Shown here: piece by piece, positions 1 through 10,789 of the stretch
Position numbering within the stretch: the stretch's first letter is position 1
Layout: every line of letters begins with the position of its first letter
Source: Uranotaenia lowii
Taxonomy: Eukaryota; Arthropoda; Insecta; Diptera; Culicidae
DNA: 64,000 nt
Assembly: GCF_029784155.1 (NCBI RefSeq)
Contig: NC_073693.1
Coordinates: 115,346,503 to 115,410,502, forward strand
Direction of reading: 5' to 3'
Notes under the pieces: generated by a model
Seen by the model: the letters and a program-made list of their open reading frames with translations, nothing else
The model's database searches: none
What the model was told of the DNA's origin: nothing
Position numbers and translations under genes: made by a program

Positions 1-591
1 CCACTTGGAACCAGAAAATCGGAAATGAGTCAAACCTAAGCTTACCAGATATTTTTTTAACTTATCCGGACAGAGAGAAATCCGTCTATTATATCTTAAA
101 ACCTTCGATTTTAAAGTTTGCAACACGAAATCTGGACAAATCCAGGCAAATTCGAGAATTCTTTAATTAAAATCAAGAAGAAAAAACTCGAAACATTGTT
201 ATTTTTTTTTTCAAACTCTCAAACCCCATTTCACATTTCAAACATTTTTCACACATCAATAAAACGTTTTCAAATTAATTTGATTAATACGATATGGGAA
301 TCAATTTTTTCCTTATTATAACAAACTAAACTTTTATTATTCTTAAAACATCTTTCGATATTATTATAGTTGAAATACTTTTTCTTGTACGTATCCAGGC
401 CTATCAATGTTTGGCTATCTTACCTTAAAATTTGGGAAAATCCGGGATGATTTTTAAATTTTCAACAAAAAAAAAACGGGCAACATCCGGGCAAATTTGG
501 ACAAAACCCAGGAATTAATCGATAAAAATTTATTAAAGAAACATTACTAGAAACATTTCTTTTTTCATCGAAACACGTCAGCACAATTTGA
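1..591. other. AT-rich stretch with degenerate CCGG-containing repeat
   Basis: No gene is visible. Short diverged phrases such as atccgggcaaatttggac, tccaggcaaatt and gggaaaatccggg recur several times, and similar phrases appear near 840-890, 41890 and 47400-47480. This looks like an old interspersed repeat, too eroded to delimit. Confidence 0.4.
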
Positions 592-791
592 ATTAGAGTT
601 GCCGACCGTGTCCTAGAGGATTGCGTTCAAGTATCCCAAGAAAGCGGTCATGAGATCGAATCTCGGTCACGGCATTCATAGCACTTTTTCTGTTGGTGGG
701 TGGTGTTAGCATTTGTAAGATGCTAGTTACATTCTTATTGAAAGATTTTTTAATCTTTATTCGACGCGAAAATCAAATATTTCAATTAACG
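592..791 (+). mobile_element. tRNA-derived SINE, family B copy 1
   Basis: The head resembles a tRNA with a split RNA polymerase III promoter: an A-box-like region near 614-632 and a B box gagatcgaatctcgg near 653-667. A body containing tgttagcatttgtaagatgctag follows. A diverged relative lies at 40905-41085, so this is a dispersed family rather than a tRNA gene. Imperfect CAATTTGA copies at 583-591 and 792-799 may be the target duplication. Family name not known to me. Confidence 0.6.
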
Positions 792-905
792 CAATTTGAG
801 TTTCCTATTTTCCGGGCTAACTAAAACTGGCGGACCGGACCTTTCTAAAAATTTGTATCAGAAATCTAAGCCAATCCGGCTAAAACCGGGTAATCTTGCA
901 AGTTT

Positions 906-1615
906 CCAAAACTCATCCATGACTTTTTGCAGGATTTTTAAGTAACGTTTACATGAGTAAATTTGAACTTTTAGGTTTGTATAGGAAAATTGAATATTTT
1001 GTACTGAAAAATCAACATCATTTTTGTTTCTTCTGTGGAACCGATCATGCTAATGGTTTTTGTGCCAATTTATGGATTTCTTACAGAAAAGTTTCCGCTG
1101 AACACTTTTGTCGAATATCATAACTTTGTATGTATGTCTTTTTGGATTGATAAACCATGAATTCAATTGACACCACTGCTTGTGCCTCACGAAGTATTTC
1201 ATGAAAAGTGGCCTTGCAATACTTCGCTAGACACAAAGCAGTGGTGTCAATTGAATTTCTTGTTTATCAATGCCAAAAGACATACCCCTGTTAAAGAGCT
1301 AATAACTTTTTTGTTTAAAAAGATACGAAGTTATGATATTCGACAAAGTTGTTCAGCGGAAAATTTTCTGTAAGAAATGCATAAATTGGCACAAAAACCA
1401 TTAGCATGATCGGTTCCACAGAAGAAACAAAAATGATGTTGATTTTTCAGTACAAAATATTCAATTTTCCCATACAAACCTAAAAGTTCAAATTTACTCA
1501 TGTAAACGTTACTTGAAAATTCTGCAAAAAATCATGGATGAGTTTTGGACCAAAACGAAGCTTTTAAGGCCCCAAGGTTTGAGAAATTTAAAAATGACCC
1601 CAAATCGAATCAGTC
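906..1615. mobile_element. Palindromic TIR (foldback) element, copy 1, left end truncated
   Basis: The left half (906-1150) is the reverse complement of the right half (1260-1560). Paired phrases include gtttcttctgtggaaccgatc with its complement near 1415, and cgaatatcataactt with aagttatgatattcg. The centre holds a second small hairpin built on acttcgtgaggca/gcgaagtattgc-type arms. The right terminus reads ...AATCGAATCAGTC followed by TA. It matches the right terminus of the copy at 5146-6655, supporting a TA target site and a shared family. No transposase is encoded. Confidence 0.7.
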
Positions 1616-1919
1616 TAATGGTTCAATATCACGATCCCATCAAAGTAGAAATATCTTATTTTTTCAATAACATATAAAGGTATTACATTAATTATAATCA
1701 GTTCAGTATATTTGCTCCTAACAGCCAAAACTGTAATCTAGGTGAATCTGACTATAACCGGTTCGTTGTAAAATTTAGTGGAATCAATCTAACTTATTAA
1801 AAAATGCGAAATGTTTTCTAAACCAAGCATAAATTGTTCAAGTTTGACTTCATTCTGACTCAACTAACCTTTTTTTACTTCATCGCTTTTTCCAGAGGTT
1901 TATTTTTACTTCTTCCTAA

Positions 1920-2052
1920 ATGGCTGCCCTCAAACATCAGATGGAAGAGCACAAAGCCACGGATTTCCCTTTCATCAACGCTGAAGAGGCGTTCTGCACT
2001 CGTCCTGACCGGAAAACAATACCGAATGCAATACAAAAGATGTGTGCGAGAG
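1920..2052 (+). CDS. Candidate host coding exon, unrecognised protein (partial)
   Basis: An exon spanning 1896-2052 is suggested by a strong 3' splice site (branch-like CTAAC at 1863-1867, a pyrimidine tract, then ttttccag ending at 1895) and a donor AG|GTGTGT at 2053. Its ATG at 1920 opens 44 codons plus one base, starting MAALKHQMEEHKATDFPF and containing EEAFCTRPDRKTIP, with balanced charged residues unlike the AT-rich shadow frames. Without splicing it would run nine more codons to TGA at 2079. I do not recognise the family. The intron phase (1) matches the exon starting at 3545, so the two could belong to one transcript, but no transcript evidence is available. A 137-codon frame overlaps in another phase and looks less protein-like. 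Confidence 0.35.
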
Positions 2053-3382
2053 GTGTGTTTTCAAGGGGTGGCGGATGAGCTTTCATCTCTAGACTCTCTA
2101 GAACCAGATGATGACGATGATGAGCCTACCTTAACATTGTTCAACAGAAGGAGGTTTTTCTCCCTCGATGCGTCGTCTAGTCTACTACCTACTAGCTGGG
2201 TATCTTTCCCTGCTTGTTTTCGTTTTTGTTATCTCAAACGATTCTAAATAGACAGAATACGTCTTTGTTTTTCGCCTGTGGCTTGTTATTTTCTGCCGGT
2301 TTAGAGATATTTTAAAGTTCTTGGAACAGTTCTGCTTCGTTTTTTTAAAAGTTTTTTGAAACTTAGTAGAAAAATTGATAATCGACTATTGATATTTTTT
2401 ATAACGACAGATGTTGTTCAATATCCATGTTTTGTCTCTGGCCAAGTTTATCCGAAAACGTAAAATTTTAAAGCAAATTTCCAGTTCTCTGAAAATCTTG
2501 AACCATATTCTTTGCCACTATAAAATTCATTCAACACCTTGGGAAATTTATAACCAAAACCTAACTCTTACAACTTGGTCTACTCTCGACTAAAAGGTTT
2601 AAGGTTGAGGTTAGCTTCCGAACCTTGAACAGAGAATCATTGATCCATTAAATCATTTCCTAGATAGTGAAATACACACCGCGAGTTCGCGTGTTGTGAT
2701 TCACAGTGTTTTTCTCGATTTCCCGAACGGACTATTCCGATCGCGCGTCCATTCATTACCACCGCAACCACTCGCCTTTTGCCAATCCGCGACCACTCAC
2801 TCGGTCTCACCCATTTGGTCTCGTATTTTTAATATAGAAAAGCGAAGATTCTTTTTGATGTTTTCTTACGAAGCTTTGAATTATTAGCGTAACTGTTTGC
2901 ATCTGTTGTTTTAACAAATCCTCGTTTCCCCACCTCGTTCCTCACCATGCTGAATTCGATTTTATTAGAATGGCCTCCACTTTGGTCAGCTGTGATGATT
3001 CGAACAGTAGTAGGTAGAAAGAACTAGGATGGGTTTGAGCGTTTCGGGGTGTTAAACCGTGAAAGGTCGCGTATGGTCGCGACTAACTTTTGATTTCTAG
3101 CTTCATTGCAAACATCAAAACAGCTGAACGAGAAGCAAATTTTAATGGCTCTCCTAAAAGAGATGTTTTTGCTGTTCAGAGCCGACGTAATACCTCAAGC
3201 GTCGCTGACATAGAAAAATAAAAACTATGAAACACCCTAACGGTAGAAATATGTAGCATCCTGGGTTGGATAAAAATAAATTCGAGAATAATCGTAAAAT
3301 ATGAAAACAAATAGTATCAAACCGGCACGGCGGACCCGGCATCGGAACAAATTACATACGGCTACGCTTGATCGGATCAAAC
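2053..3382. other. No gene seen; putative intron or upstream region
   Basis: Mostly AT-rich, with a more mixed composition at 2640-3120, including gcgtgttgtg and ggtcgcgtatggtcgcgac. I could not assign a coding or repeat feature. It lies between two candidate exons and upstream of a TATA box, so it may be intron plus promoter-proximal DNA. Confidence 0.3.
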
Positions 3383-3417
3383 TATAAAGGGCACAGCCAG
3401 AGATGTTTTGATCATTA
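3383..3417 (+). promoter_or_regulatory. Putative core promoter: TATA box and initiator
   Basis: TATAAAG at 3383-3389 is followed by an arthropod-like initiator TCATTA at 3412-3417. The expected start base, A at 3414, is 31 bp from the TATA start, which is the usual spacing. An ATG opening a spliced frame follows 27 bp later, at 3441. The spacing is what is seen; promoter function is inferred. Confidence 0.4.
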
Positions 3418-3440
3418 TTTGGTGCGAGTTCTCTCGATGA

Positions 3441-3696
3441 ATGATCACATACAGTTCTGCTCAAAACAGTGAGTTAATACTTGAAAGCACCATTAAGTGT
3501 GTTTTCCACTTGTTTGGGTTCAGACTGAATTAATGTTTTTGCAGCACACTGTACAATCAAATATAAACCGGATACACACATCGATGTGGAGTGTCCAAGA
3601 CTTCAAATGAAGGTACCGGATAGATCGTATTACGGAAAGGAACTTGAATTGATTTCAACTCACTTCTTTTTGTTGATTTTGGCTCTGACCATGGTA
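3441..3696 (+). CDS. Candidate small two-exon gene, 3' end interrupted by a transposon
   Basis: Exon 1 (ATG at 3441 to 3468) reads MITYSSAQN plus one base. A donor ACA|GTGAGT at 3469 and an acceptor tttttgcag ending at 3544 define a 76-nt intron. The frame continues in exon 2 from 3545 with HCTIKYKPDTHIDVECP, then a basic segment and a hydrophobic run THFFLLILALTMV that looks like a membrane or signal segment. In the uninterrupted allele the frame would end about two codons later (TGA near 4674) or splice at G|GTATGT (4670). Here a 971-bp element sits at the TA, and read-through would add 32 element-encoded residues before a stop ending at 3795. Family not recognised. The alternative is a chance ORF; the promoter spacing and kept frame argue for a gene. 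Confidence 0.4.
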
Positions 3697-4667
3697 AAGC
3701 TTAGTTCTTTTAGAAATGGGACACTTTCATTTGCTAATAGCTCGTTAACTAGTTATTGGATATTGAAAATTTTGACAGCATTTTGTTTCCTGTAAAAAGT
3801 ACTATTCGACCTATTTTTTTCAAAATTTAAAATTTACGCGTTTTTGAGATATGTACGATGCAAGAGAAAAAGAAAAAAATAATTTTGCACAGTTTCCTTG
3901 AAAATACGTCATTATCAAATTGATAGCTGACAAAACCGTTGATTATTCAAAGAATTACTGAGTTTTTGTGGTGGATAAGTATGCAAACACTGTCAATAAT
4001 GTCCACAAAGTTTAAATCAAGCATTGGAGAGAAGCACATGATCGCCAACAACGGTTAAAGATCATCAAGGAAGTCAAGTCTCATACCAGCATTTTTAATT
4101 TTCAATAAACGAAAAACTAAGGGTAGATCGCTGAAATGTCCAAAACAATTTTCTCCTTTAAGCTGAAAGTGTTGCCGAGTGATGACTCATTGAAATCCAA
4201 CATCAAACAACTATTTTTTGATAGTTCCAAAGCTCTTAAGCTTTAAAACCGGTACCGAAAAAAAAAACGTTCAAAAATGTGGTAAAAAATAATCAAATTT
4301 GTTCATTTCGAATTAACTGTATCCACCAAAATGCTTCCAGTTTCCAGTTTCCAGAGAAGTATTGGACCAAAAAGTCTCAGAAATTGAAGAAGGAGGGTGA
4401 AGCCACCTAAAATATAGATTTTACGAAGTATAAGTTGGAGAAACTGATCAATACCATGACTGAAAAAAGTGTGCGCTGGCTAATGGGAGATACCGAGAAT
4501 AAAGTTGAAATTTCTTTAACAAAAAACGGTAAATATTTTTTTTCAAAATTTTTCATGAAAGATCATAACATTACCTTCTTTTTCTTCATAGAAAGTATTT
4601 CGTTCAAACGAATGGTTTTTTAGATACAGGCATTCGTAACTGTCCCATTTCTAAAAGAACTAAGCTT
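3697..4667. mobile_element. TA-flanked TIR transposon (Tc1/mariner-type insertion), copy 1
   Basis: The 971-bp unit has matching ends: AAGCTTAGTTCTTTTAGAAA at 3697 and the reverse complement ending at 4667, with TIRs of about 27 bp running on into TGGGACA. TA flanks both sides (3695-3696 and 4668-4669), the signature of Tc1/mariner-type insertion. A second copy of 970 bp, inverted, lies at 30902-31871. A short frame at 4435-4623 (MEKLINTMTEKSV...) is broken, and I see no complete transposase with a DDE/D triad, so both copies are probably non-autonomous or decayed. Confidence 0.8.
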
Positions 4668-4669
4668 TA

Positions 4670-5145
4670 GGTATGTGATTTTAATTTTTTTGAATCAATT
4701 TGCATCGAACACGAATCAATTTTGACCGTGATATTTCCTTTTTTGCATGCATTGATCTTGAATGAAGATATAAGCTTAAATCGCCATAGTCATGCTGATC
4801 AAATTTGATATGAAACGGATATATTTCGAACAATTTTTTTTTAACAAACTTGCAACTGCTTGTGTAAAACGATTATTTGATTATTTTTTTGAGAAATATT
4901 AATGCAATAAGTGAATACAAGAGGCCCAAATTTCGAACGTCCTTCGTGAGAATATTTCGGGGGAGAATAATTTTTCCTTTTCTTTCCATTTTAAACATTT
5001 AGATTCTGTCCACAACCTAATTGTTCAAAAATGTTCAGTCATTGGTATGGTTACTCACATGCAGTTATATGTTAAGACACGCTTCTTGTTGGTTAATTAA
5101 TGGATTTTCAAGGGAAGTTTTTAAGTTAGTCAAAAATTGCATATT
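4670..5145. other. AT-rich interval, nothing recognised
   Basis: Begins with a donor-like GTATGTG directly after the transposon and then runs as AT-rich DNA without coding bias or a clear repeat. It may be intronic if the gene at 3441 continues downstream. Confidence 0.3.
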
Positions 5146-6655
5146 AGACTGAGTCGATTAGAAGTCATTTTTGAATTTCTCAAACCCTGGGGTCTAAAAA
5201 GCTTCGTCTTGGTTCAAAACTAATCCATAATTTTTTGCAGAATTTTTTAGTAACGTTCACAGGAGTAAATTTGATCTTATTTAAAAAAAAAAGACACACA
5301 CCGTCTTAGCCGATTTAGGCCCTACAGACTTAATAAATGACAACTTAAGATTAACATTTAAAACCCAGTACCGAGATGGGAATCGAACCCATGCCATCAG
5401 TGGACCAGCGATAACCGTCTAACAACGCTAACCACTCGACCACCGAAACGTACAAATTTTAGGTTTGAATAGAAAAATGCTAATAGTTTTTGTGCCAATT
5501 TAAAAATTCTCCTAACTTTGTCGAAGATCGTAACTTCGTATCTTTTTAGACAAATCAGTTATTAGCTGTTAAATAGGGGTATCTCTTTTTTTTCTATCAA
5601 TAAATTTAATTGACACCCCTGCTGAGTACCTAGCGAGGTATTGCTAATAAGATACGAAGTCACGGTCTTAGACAAAGTTGTTCAGCATAACATTTTCTTT
5701 GGAAAATTTATAAACTGGCATAAAAATCACAAGCTGGCTCATTTCCACAGAAGAAACAAAAATGATGTTGATTTTCATTACAATATATTCAATATTCCCA
5801 TACACTAATCACTAATCACTAATCGTACTTCTATAGCCAGAACTTATGTCTGAGTCCCAAAGAATAATAAGTGTCTTATTATTCTTCTAGTCTTTGTTCA
5901 TGTTTTTAATTATTTTAACATAAAAACATTAAAATGATCAAAAACACAAAATGGTTGGGCCTACCATAGAGCAGAGAACGCAGAGACATCTGGAACTCAG
6001 GAAAAGGAAGAAACGTGGACCACCAGTACCATACGTTTCAAATGTGAAGTATCGTTGGAAGCATGCTAAGAAAAATGCTCCTTGATAAAGAAATCATATG
6101 CAATCTAAAATTTGTTTTCCAATCACTAGGATCATTCTAGAAAGGCTGGAAATGATTTATTTTGTACACAGAAATCCCATAACCTTAATATTTTGAGGAA
6201 TGTAGTTGATGAAAAATACCTTTATGAATCTAAGCTTTTTTCTTGGGCTGTAAAGGATTTCAGTGTACAATCATTTCTGGTCATCGACCAAGGATAAAGC
6301 GCCTTTACTCGCTCTTGAAAATAAAAAAAGAGAAAACAAAAAATATTAATAAAACAATAAACCTTTCGAGATCTCCTTAGAGCTCGAAAAGTTTTTTCAA
6401 AAATTTTATCCGTATAATTTGAATCAATCAATAAATTACCTCGAAAGTTCTCCAGAAATCATAAATTTAGAGTTCATAACGTAAGTAATAGATTGAAAAA
6501 CTGATTGAAGATTAAAAATTGAAGAACTAGAAAAGAAAAAAGGAACGTCCTCACCGGTTTTCTGCTGACTGGATGGATGAGTTTTGAACCAAAACGAAGC
6601 TTTTTAGGCCCCAAGGTTTGAGAAATTCAAAACTGACCCCAAATCGACTCAGTCT
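5146..6655. mobile_element. Palindromic TIR (foldback) element, copy 2, with internal insertions
   Basis: The ends are inverted repeats: AGACTGAGTCGATT at 5146 and AATCGACTCAGTCT ending at 6655. Flanking ATT/ATT, or TA if the boundary is moved by one base, is the likely target duplication. Inside, phrases shared with copy 1 at 906-1615 occur in the same order (gcagaattttttagtaacg, cagaagaaacaaaaatgatg, ggccccaaggtttgag). The left half is split by a SINE at 5280-5450, and the right half by about 760 bp of unrelated AT-rich DNA (about 5806-6570) beginning with a triplicated ctaatca. Confidence 0.7.
5280..5450 (-). mobile_element. tRNA-derived SINE, family C
   Basis: Read on the minus strand, the head at about 5450-5372 has box A tggttagcgttg and box B gggttcgattccc in a tRNA-like arrangement. 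A 90-bp body follows, ending in a T-rich tail. It interrupts the palindromic element exactly between aaatttga and tttaggtttg, which are contiguous in that element's other copy at 957-980. The insertion is therefore direct to see. It is not a functional tRNA candidate because the head continues into a body without an acceptor-stem match. Confidence 0.6.
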
Positions 6656-7239
6656 ATTGGTCTATTGCGTATGCCACTCGTTGAAGAATTTCTAATTCTA
6701 AATTTCATCCATAATTTTTAAACCTCATATGCATTTAAATAATTACTCTCCGAATCAGAAAAAAAACACAATATTAAGACTATGATCATTTGAAATCTCG
6801 GCAATTACAAACGCGTTTTTTTTTTCAAGTATTCGTTTGATCGTAAGCATTCTAATGTGCCTCCTTATACTTATTATCTATTTGAGTCGAAAACATTTAA
6901 GAAAAAAATCAACAGTTCATGTGTTTTCAAGTCGACAATGAAAGATTTCCTAGGTGATTGTGCAAAAATATTTTACCATGTCTTTTTTCAACATAAATTT
7001 CACAAAAACCCGTAAACTTAGACGTCTGGGAAAATAGACAAGAATGTCCTTTCGATTACCAACACAGGGCTGCCAAAATTTTGCATATACGAATCCTAGA
7101 AATGTAGTTGTCACCGAAATGAAGTGCCCGGGCTTTAGAAATCATGCTAAGTTTTGTTTCATATCCAGATCCAAAGTCCTTAAACTTAATTCTTTTGCAG
7201 GATTCAAAACTTCAAAACGACGATCCAGAATTGAAAATT
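6656..7239. other. AT-rich interval, nothing recognised
   Basis: No coding bias and no obvious repeat boundary. A short frame from 7044 reads MSFRLPTQGCQNFAYTNP but runs into the element that starts near 7240 and is not convincing. Confidence 0.3.
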
Positions 7240-7922
7240 CAAAAGAAAGACCGCACCAGTCCAAATGACTGGTTGGACACTTTGTTTGTTGAATATCTTT
7301 TATATACTTCGCTTTAAAAATTCGCAAAAAATACGACTTTTCATGAATTTTGAATCTCTACAAAACTGTGTATTTTTTATTCCACTAGCACTTTTAATAA
7401 GCGAGAAAAATTTCGCCATGGACACTCGGACCGTGACCAGTCAAAATGACTGGTAAAATTCATAACCCTATAACTCAAACAAGATAATTTTTTTTCGCTT
7501 GCTTTTAGTTTCGTTTGCAAGCTACATTCAAGACAATTAACCCTAGTTGATTTATGGTGGACAGAAGTGTGTCATTCGTTATAAAATTATTGATTTTCGA
7601 TGCGAAGTCAAGAAGATTTGTAGAAAAAGTTCTCGGATTGGCCGCTGTGTGGCGCTTCAAGCACATAACTTCCAATTTTTTTGGTCTGTTTTGATGCTCA
7701 ACTATAATCAAACTTTCTGTCAAAATTTGGCGAAATTTCATCAAGATTTGTAAAAGTTATGTAAGATTTAATACATGTCTATTCGAGTAATCGAGTAGTT
7801 TTAGGTGATAAATATGTTTTATACTAAACTAGAATGAGTTTAATAATTATGAATTGTGTACTCAGTTATTCAAATTTGAAGACATCAGCTATGAAAATGA
7901 ATAACTTGAATGATGTTTCAAC

Positions 7923-9264
7923 GTGGGTGCACGGAATATTTTTTATATGTTGGTTATCTACCATGGGTTCACGGATTCACCGCAGTTTCTGCCCAAGTAT
8001 GTATTCACATGTATTCTTGGATTATTAGGTTCGACAAATTTCCAATGCAAGTTCACTTACAGGTATTCCGGCACCCGTGGAAATACGTGGCCAGCTGGCA
8101 ACATATTGAACATTCTTATTTATAAGAGGAAACACATCTTACCTGTCGGCAACTTATGGGGTTTGAACCCTAAAGTTTTCTTGCCGATACGGGAAATCGA
8201 ACCCAGTACACCTGGCATACCTAGACTAGACTCACGCTAGTCTATCTGATAGACCACATCGACCCTAAGATATTTCAACATGGGTGCACGGAATGGCTGC
8301 AAATTCGCCGTTGTCAATTATATAGAAATAATAGTTTTCAACATGCTTCAGAACACAACATATTTTTGAGTTAGATATGATAGGCATTTGAAATGCAATA
8401 TTAGTCAATCGAAAAAAAATTAAGGAAAAACAAATCACTGTGTACATTTGACAATGTTGATCCATTATTTTTATTTCCATTGTTGTCAATCGCACGACAT
8501 AACTTGATGCATATAATTCCTAAAATTCACTCGATCCATGGTAATCGTTTTTCAATTTCTTGGATGTTGATCAGAACTTATCAGATAAATATACGATTGC
8601 AAAAACCTGTTTTTTTTATAATAAATAAATAAATTTATTATTTCAAGATATAATTGAAAAATTTCTTTTCCAGGAATGAAAAAACGGAACTTAAAATAAA
8701 AATCGTTATTTAAATTATTAGGTCTCAACATGAAAGACATGGTTTCGACTTTGGTTTAGTTAAGATTTGTAATAATGCTTTTTAAATAATTGAAAAAAAG
8801 TCCAATATTTGATTAAAACGCGGTGAATCCGTGCACCCATAGTGAAAAACCATGTACATAACACACATTTTCATTTGAATCTATAAAAGTCTTTATTTTT
8901 TACCTTTAACATGCAAAAAAAAATTATTTTGGATGAATGGCGGTGAATCCGTGCACCCATGGTAAATTGCTCTACATATATAAAAAATATGCTTCAAAAC
9001 CTTCAATATCAGGTATAATTTATAGGCATCGGGTTGAAAAATTTCAGAGCGATGGATGCTAGAAAATATCTACTAAAACAAAACTAAAGTGAAACCGTGC
9101 ACCCATGGTCAAAACCCATAGCCACCGAACATGATTTTATAATAAGATTGATAATGTGTTTTAATTTTTTGATAATTATTTGACATATTCATTTTATGAC
9201 ATACACGCATTCGTCAACTATGCCAAAATGAGGTGATTCCGGGCACCCATGGTGAAAAAATATT
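7923..9264. repeat. Recurring CCGTGCACCCATGG motif cluster in copy A
   Basis: The motif or its reverse complement occurs near 7923, 7961, 8279, 8825, 8945, 9093 and 9240, commonly as GTGAATCCGTGCACCCATGG. The first three are in the opposite orientation to the last four. Intervals of the last four are 120, about 146 and about 144 bp, but the DNA between is unrelated, so this is a conserved dispersed motif and not a tandem repeat. Three more copies lie in the inverted copy B (10925, 11221, 11263). Confidence 0.65.
8183..8268 (-). repeat. tRNA-like segment inside copy A
   Basis: On the minus strand this has a tRNA-like box A region (ggtctatcagatagact) and a box B gggttcgatttcc, as in SINE heads. 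It is the inverted partner of 10953-11035 and lies inside the long inverted repeat, so it was carried by the element before the two copies diverged. It is unlikely to be a functional tRNA: the insert between the boxes is too long and the stems do not match. Confidence 0.5.
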
Positions 9265-10789
9265 TCCATTTTATAATAAAAATGTTATCGAATTAATAAC
9301 AAAATAATTTCAAAAGAAAAAAGTTAAAAATATTTTGATAAAAAAAATTTCCCCTTTACCAGTCATTTTGACTGGTCACGGTCCGAATAGGTATATTCTA
9401 TTTGCCGGTCCTTCTAGTGTTAAATCAGATTAAAAATGAAATAATAAAATAATAAATTCAGATTGAAACCCAAGACATCAAATATTAAATAGGGCTAAGT
9501 GGGGCAATTATGAATAAATTTTCTTCATTTTTCACACTTTCAGCCTCCAATTGTTTATTTCTTATCATAAATCATGAAAAGCTGCTAAGAATAAATGTTT
9601 CAGAGCTCTTCCTTTTTTTGGTTTGGTCGCAACCTATGTCCTTGAGAATAGAGTGTACATTTCCCGGCCAATTTTCCGTTCCCGGGAATCGGGAAATCTG
9701 GTGGCCTGTTTCCCGGGAATTCCTGGGATCCCGGAAAATATAAAAAAAAACATGTAAAATATATACACTTCGACTCAAATATACATCGCTGTCTAGGGGG
9801 TAAATATGAATACGGATTACGAACTTGGTAAACAGTTTTTGGAAAGTAACAGTGGTTCAGAATGGGGATAGACTTAATAGCGGCACGTTATCTAAACATA
9901 CGGGAAAATTATGCCTCTGCTGTTCATATTTACCCCGAAACTTGTTTAATTTAATTTCAATTGTATCACAAAATCCCAATTCAAAATAAAATGAATATAA
10001 AAATAAAAAAAATCGATTCTATAAATGTGTTAAAATTTAAAAATAAATCAATGTAATCATATCTTGAAGGTAGAGGAATGGAAAATTAGCATAAGTATTC
10101 TTTCTTATTGTTTTTTCCTATCTTTTTTACGGGAGTTTAATTTCTTTGTTGCATCTGTTGCGTTTTGGTTGCTTTCCTTTTCTTCTATATCTTTGTGTTG
10201 CTGCAGATCATTTTCGTTTGTTTGTAGAACTTCTCCATACGTATGAAATTTTAGGCACAGTCTTGCACAGTCCTGTCTTCACCTGAATATCGTGGATTAG
10301 GCTTTATTTCACGCATACGCGAGTTATCATGAAATTGAAACCTACACACAAAACTTTCAAGGCCGGAAATTAGCAAAATTTTACTCAAATTGGATCAGCT
10401 AAAAATTTAGCAATGAAATTACCAAATGTTTCGAACTGAAATTTTAGCAAACAAGAGAAAAAACTGGCCGCCGCAATTTTTGCTCACTTTTTTTAGCAAA
10501 AACCGGTAGCAAAGATCTTATTGGATTTGAAATTCAATATTCATTATTTTTTCGTTGGAAATTCGGGGGAAAAAATTCACTTTATTTATTTGAAATTTTT
10601 TTTTTGTTGTCAGCCCAGTCTTCGCAGGTTCCGCCAGCATCTAATTTGCTCAACAGCACTGATCCGCTGTCTAAACGAAGCGGCTAGCTAGGCTTATTTT
10701 TTACTAAAATCAAGCAAAATAATAACTTTGCTATCGCGTTAGTAAAACAAATATTGAATCAACATTGTTAAATTTTACGTTGATTTGTT

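Larger units (their letters stand above)
7240..9419. mobile_element. piggyBac-like TTAA element, copy A
   Basis: The right end reads ...CCTTCTAGTG followed by TTAA (9420-9423). The left end (about 7240) is a diverged AAAGAAAGACCGCACCAGTC that matches the clean terminus of copy B, CACTAGAAAGTTCGCACCAG plus TTAA. TTAA target use and CACTAGAAAG-type ends resemble the piggyBac superfamily (CCCTAGAAAG ends). ATGACTGGT/ACCAGTCAT palindromes recur at 7262, 7440 and 9358. No piggyBac transposase is visible, so this is a non-autonomous derivative. Its left 1.2 kb is inverted in copy B. Confidence 0.6.

Noticed and set aside
1834..2247. 137-codon plus-strand frame.
   Set aside because: It overlaps the more protein-like frame at 1920 in another phase and contains low-complexity Asp, Ser and Phe runs; likely a shadow.
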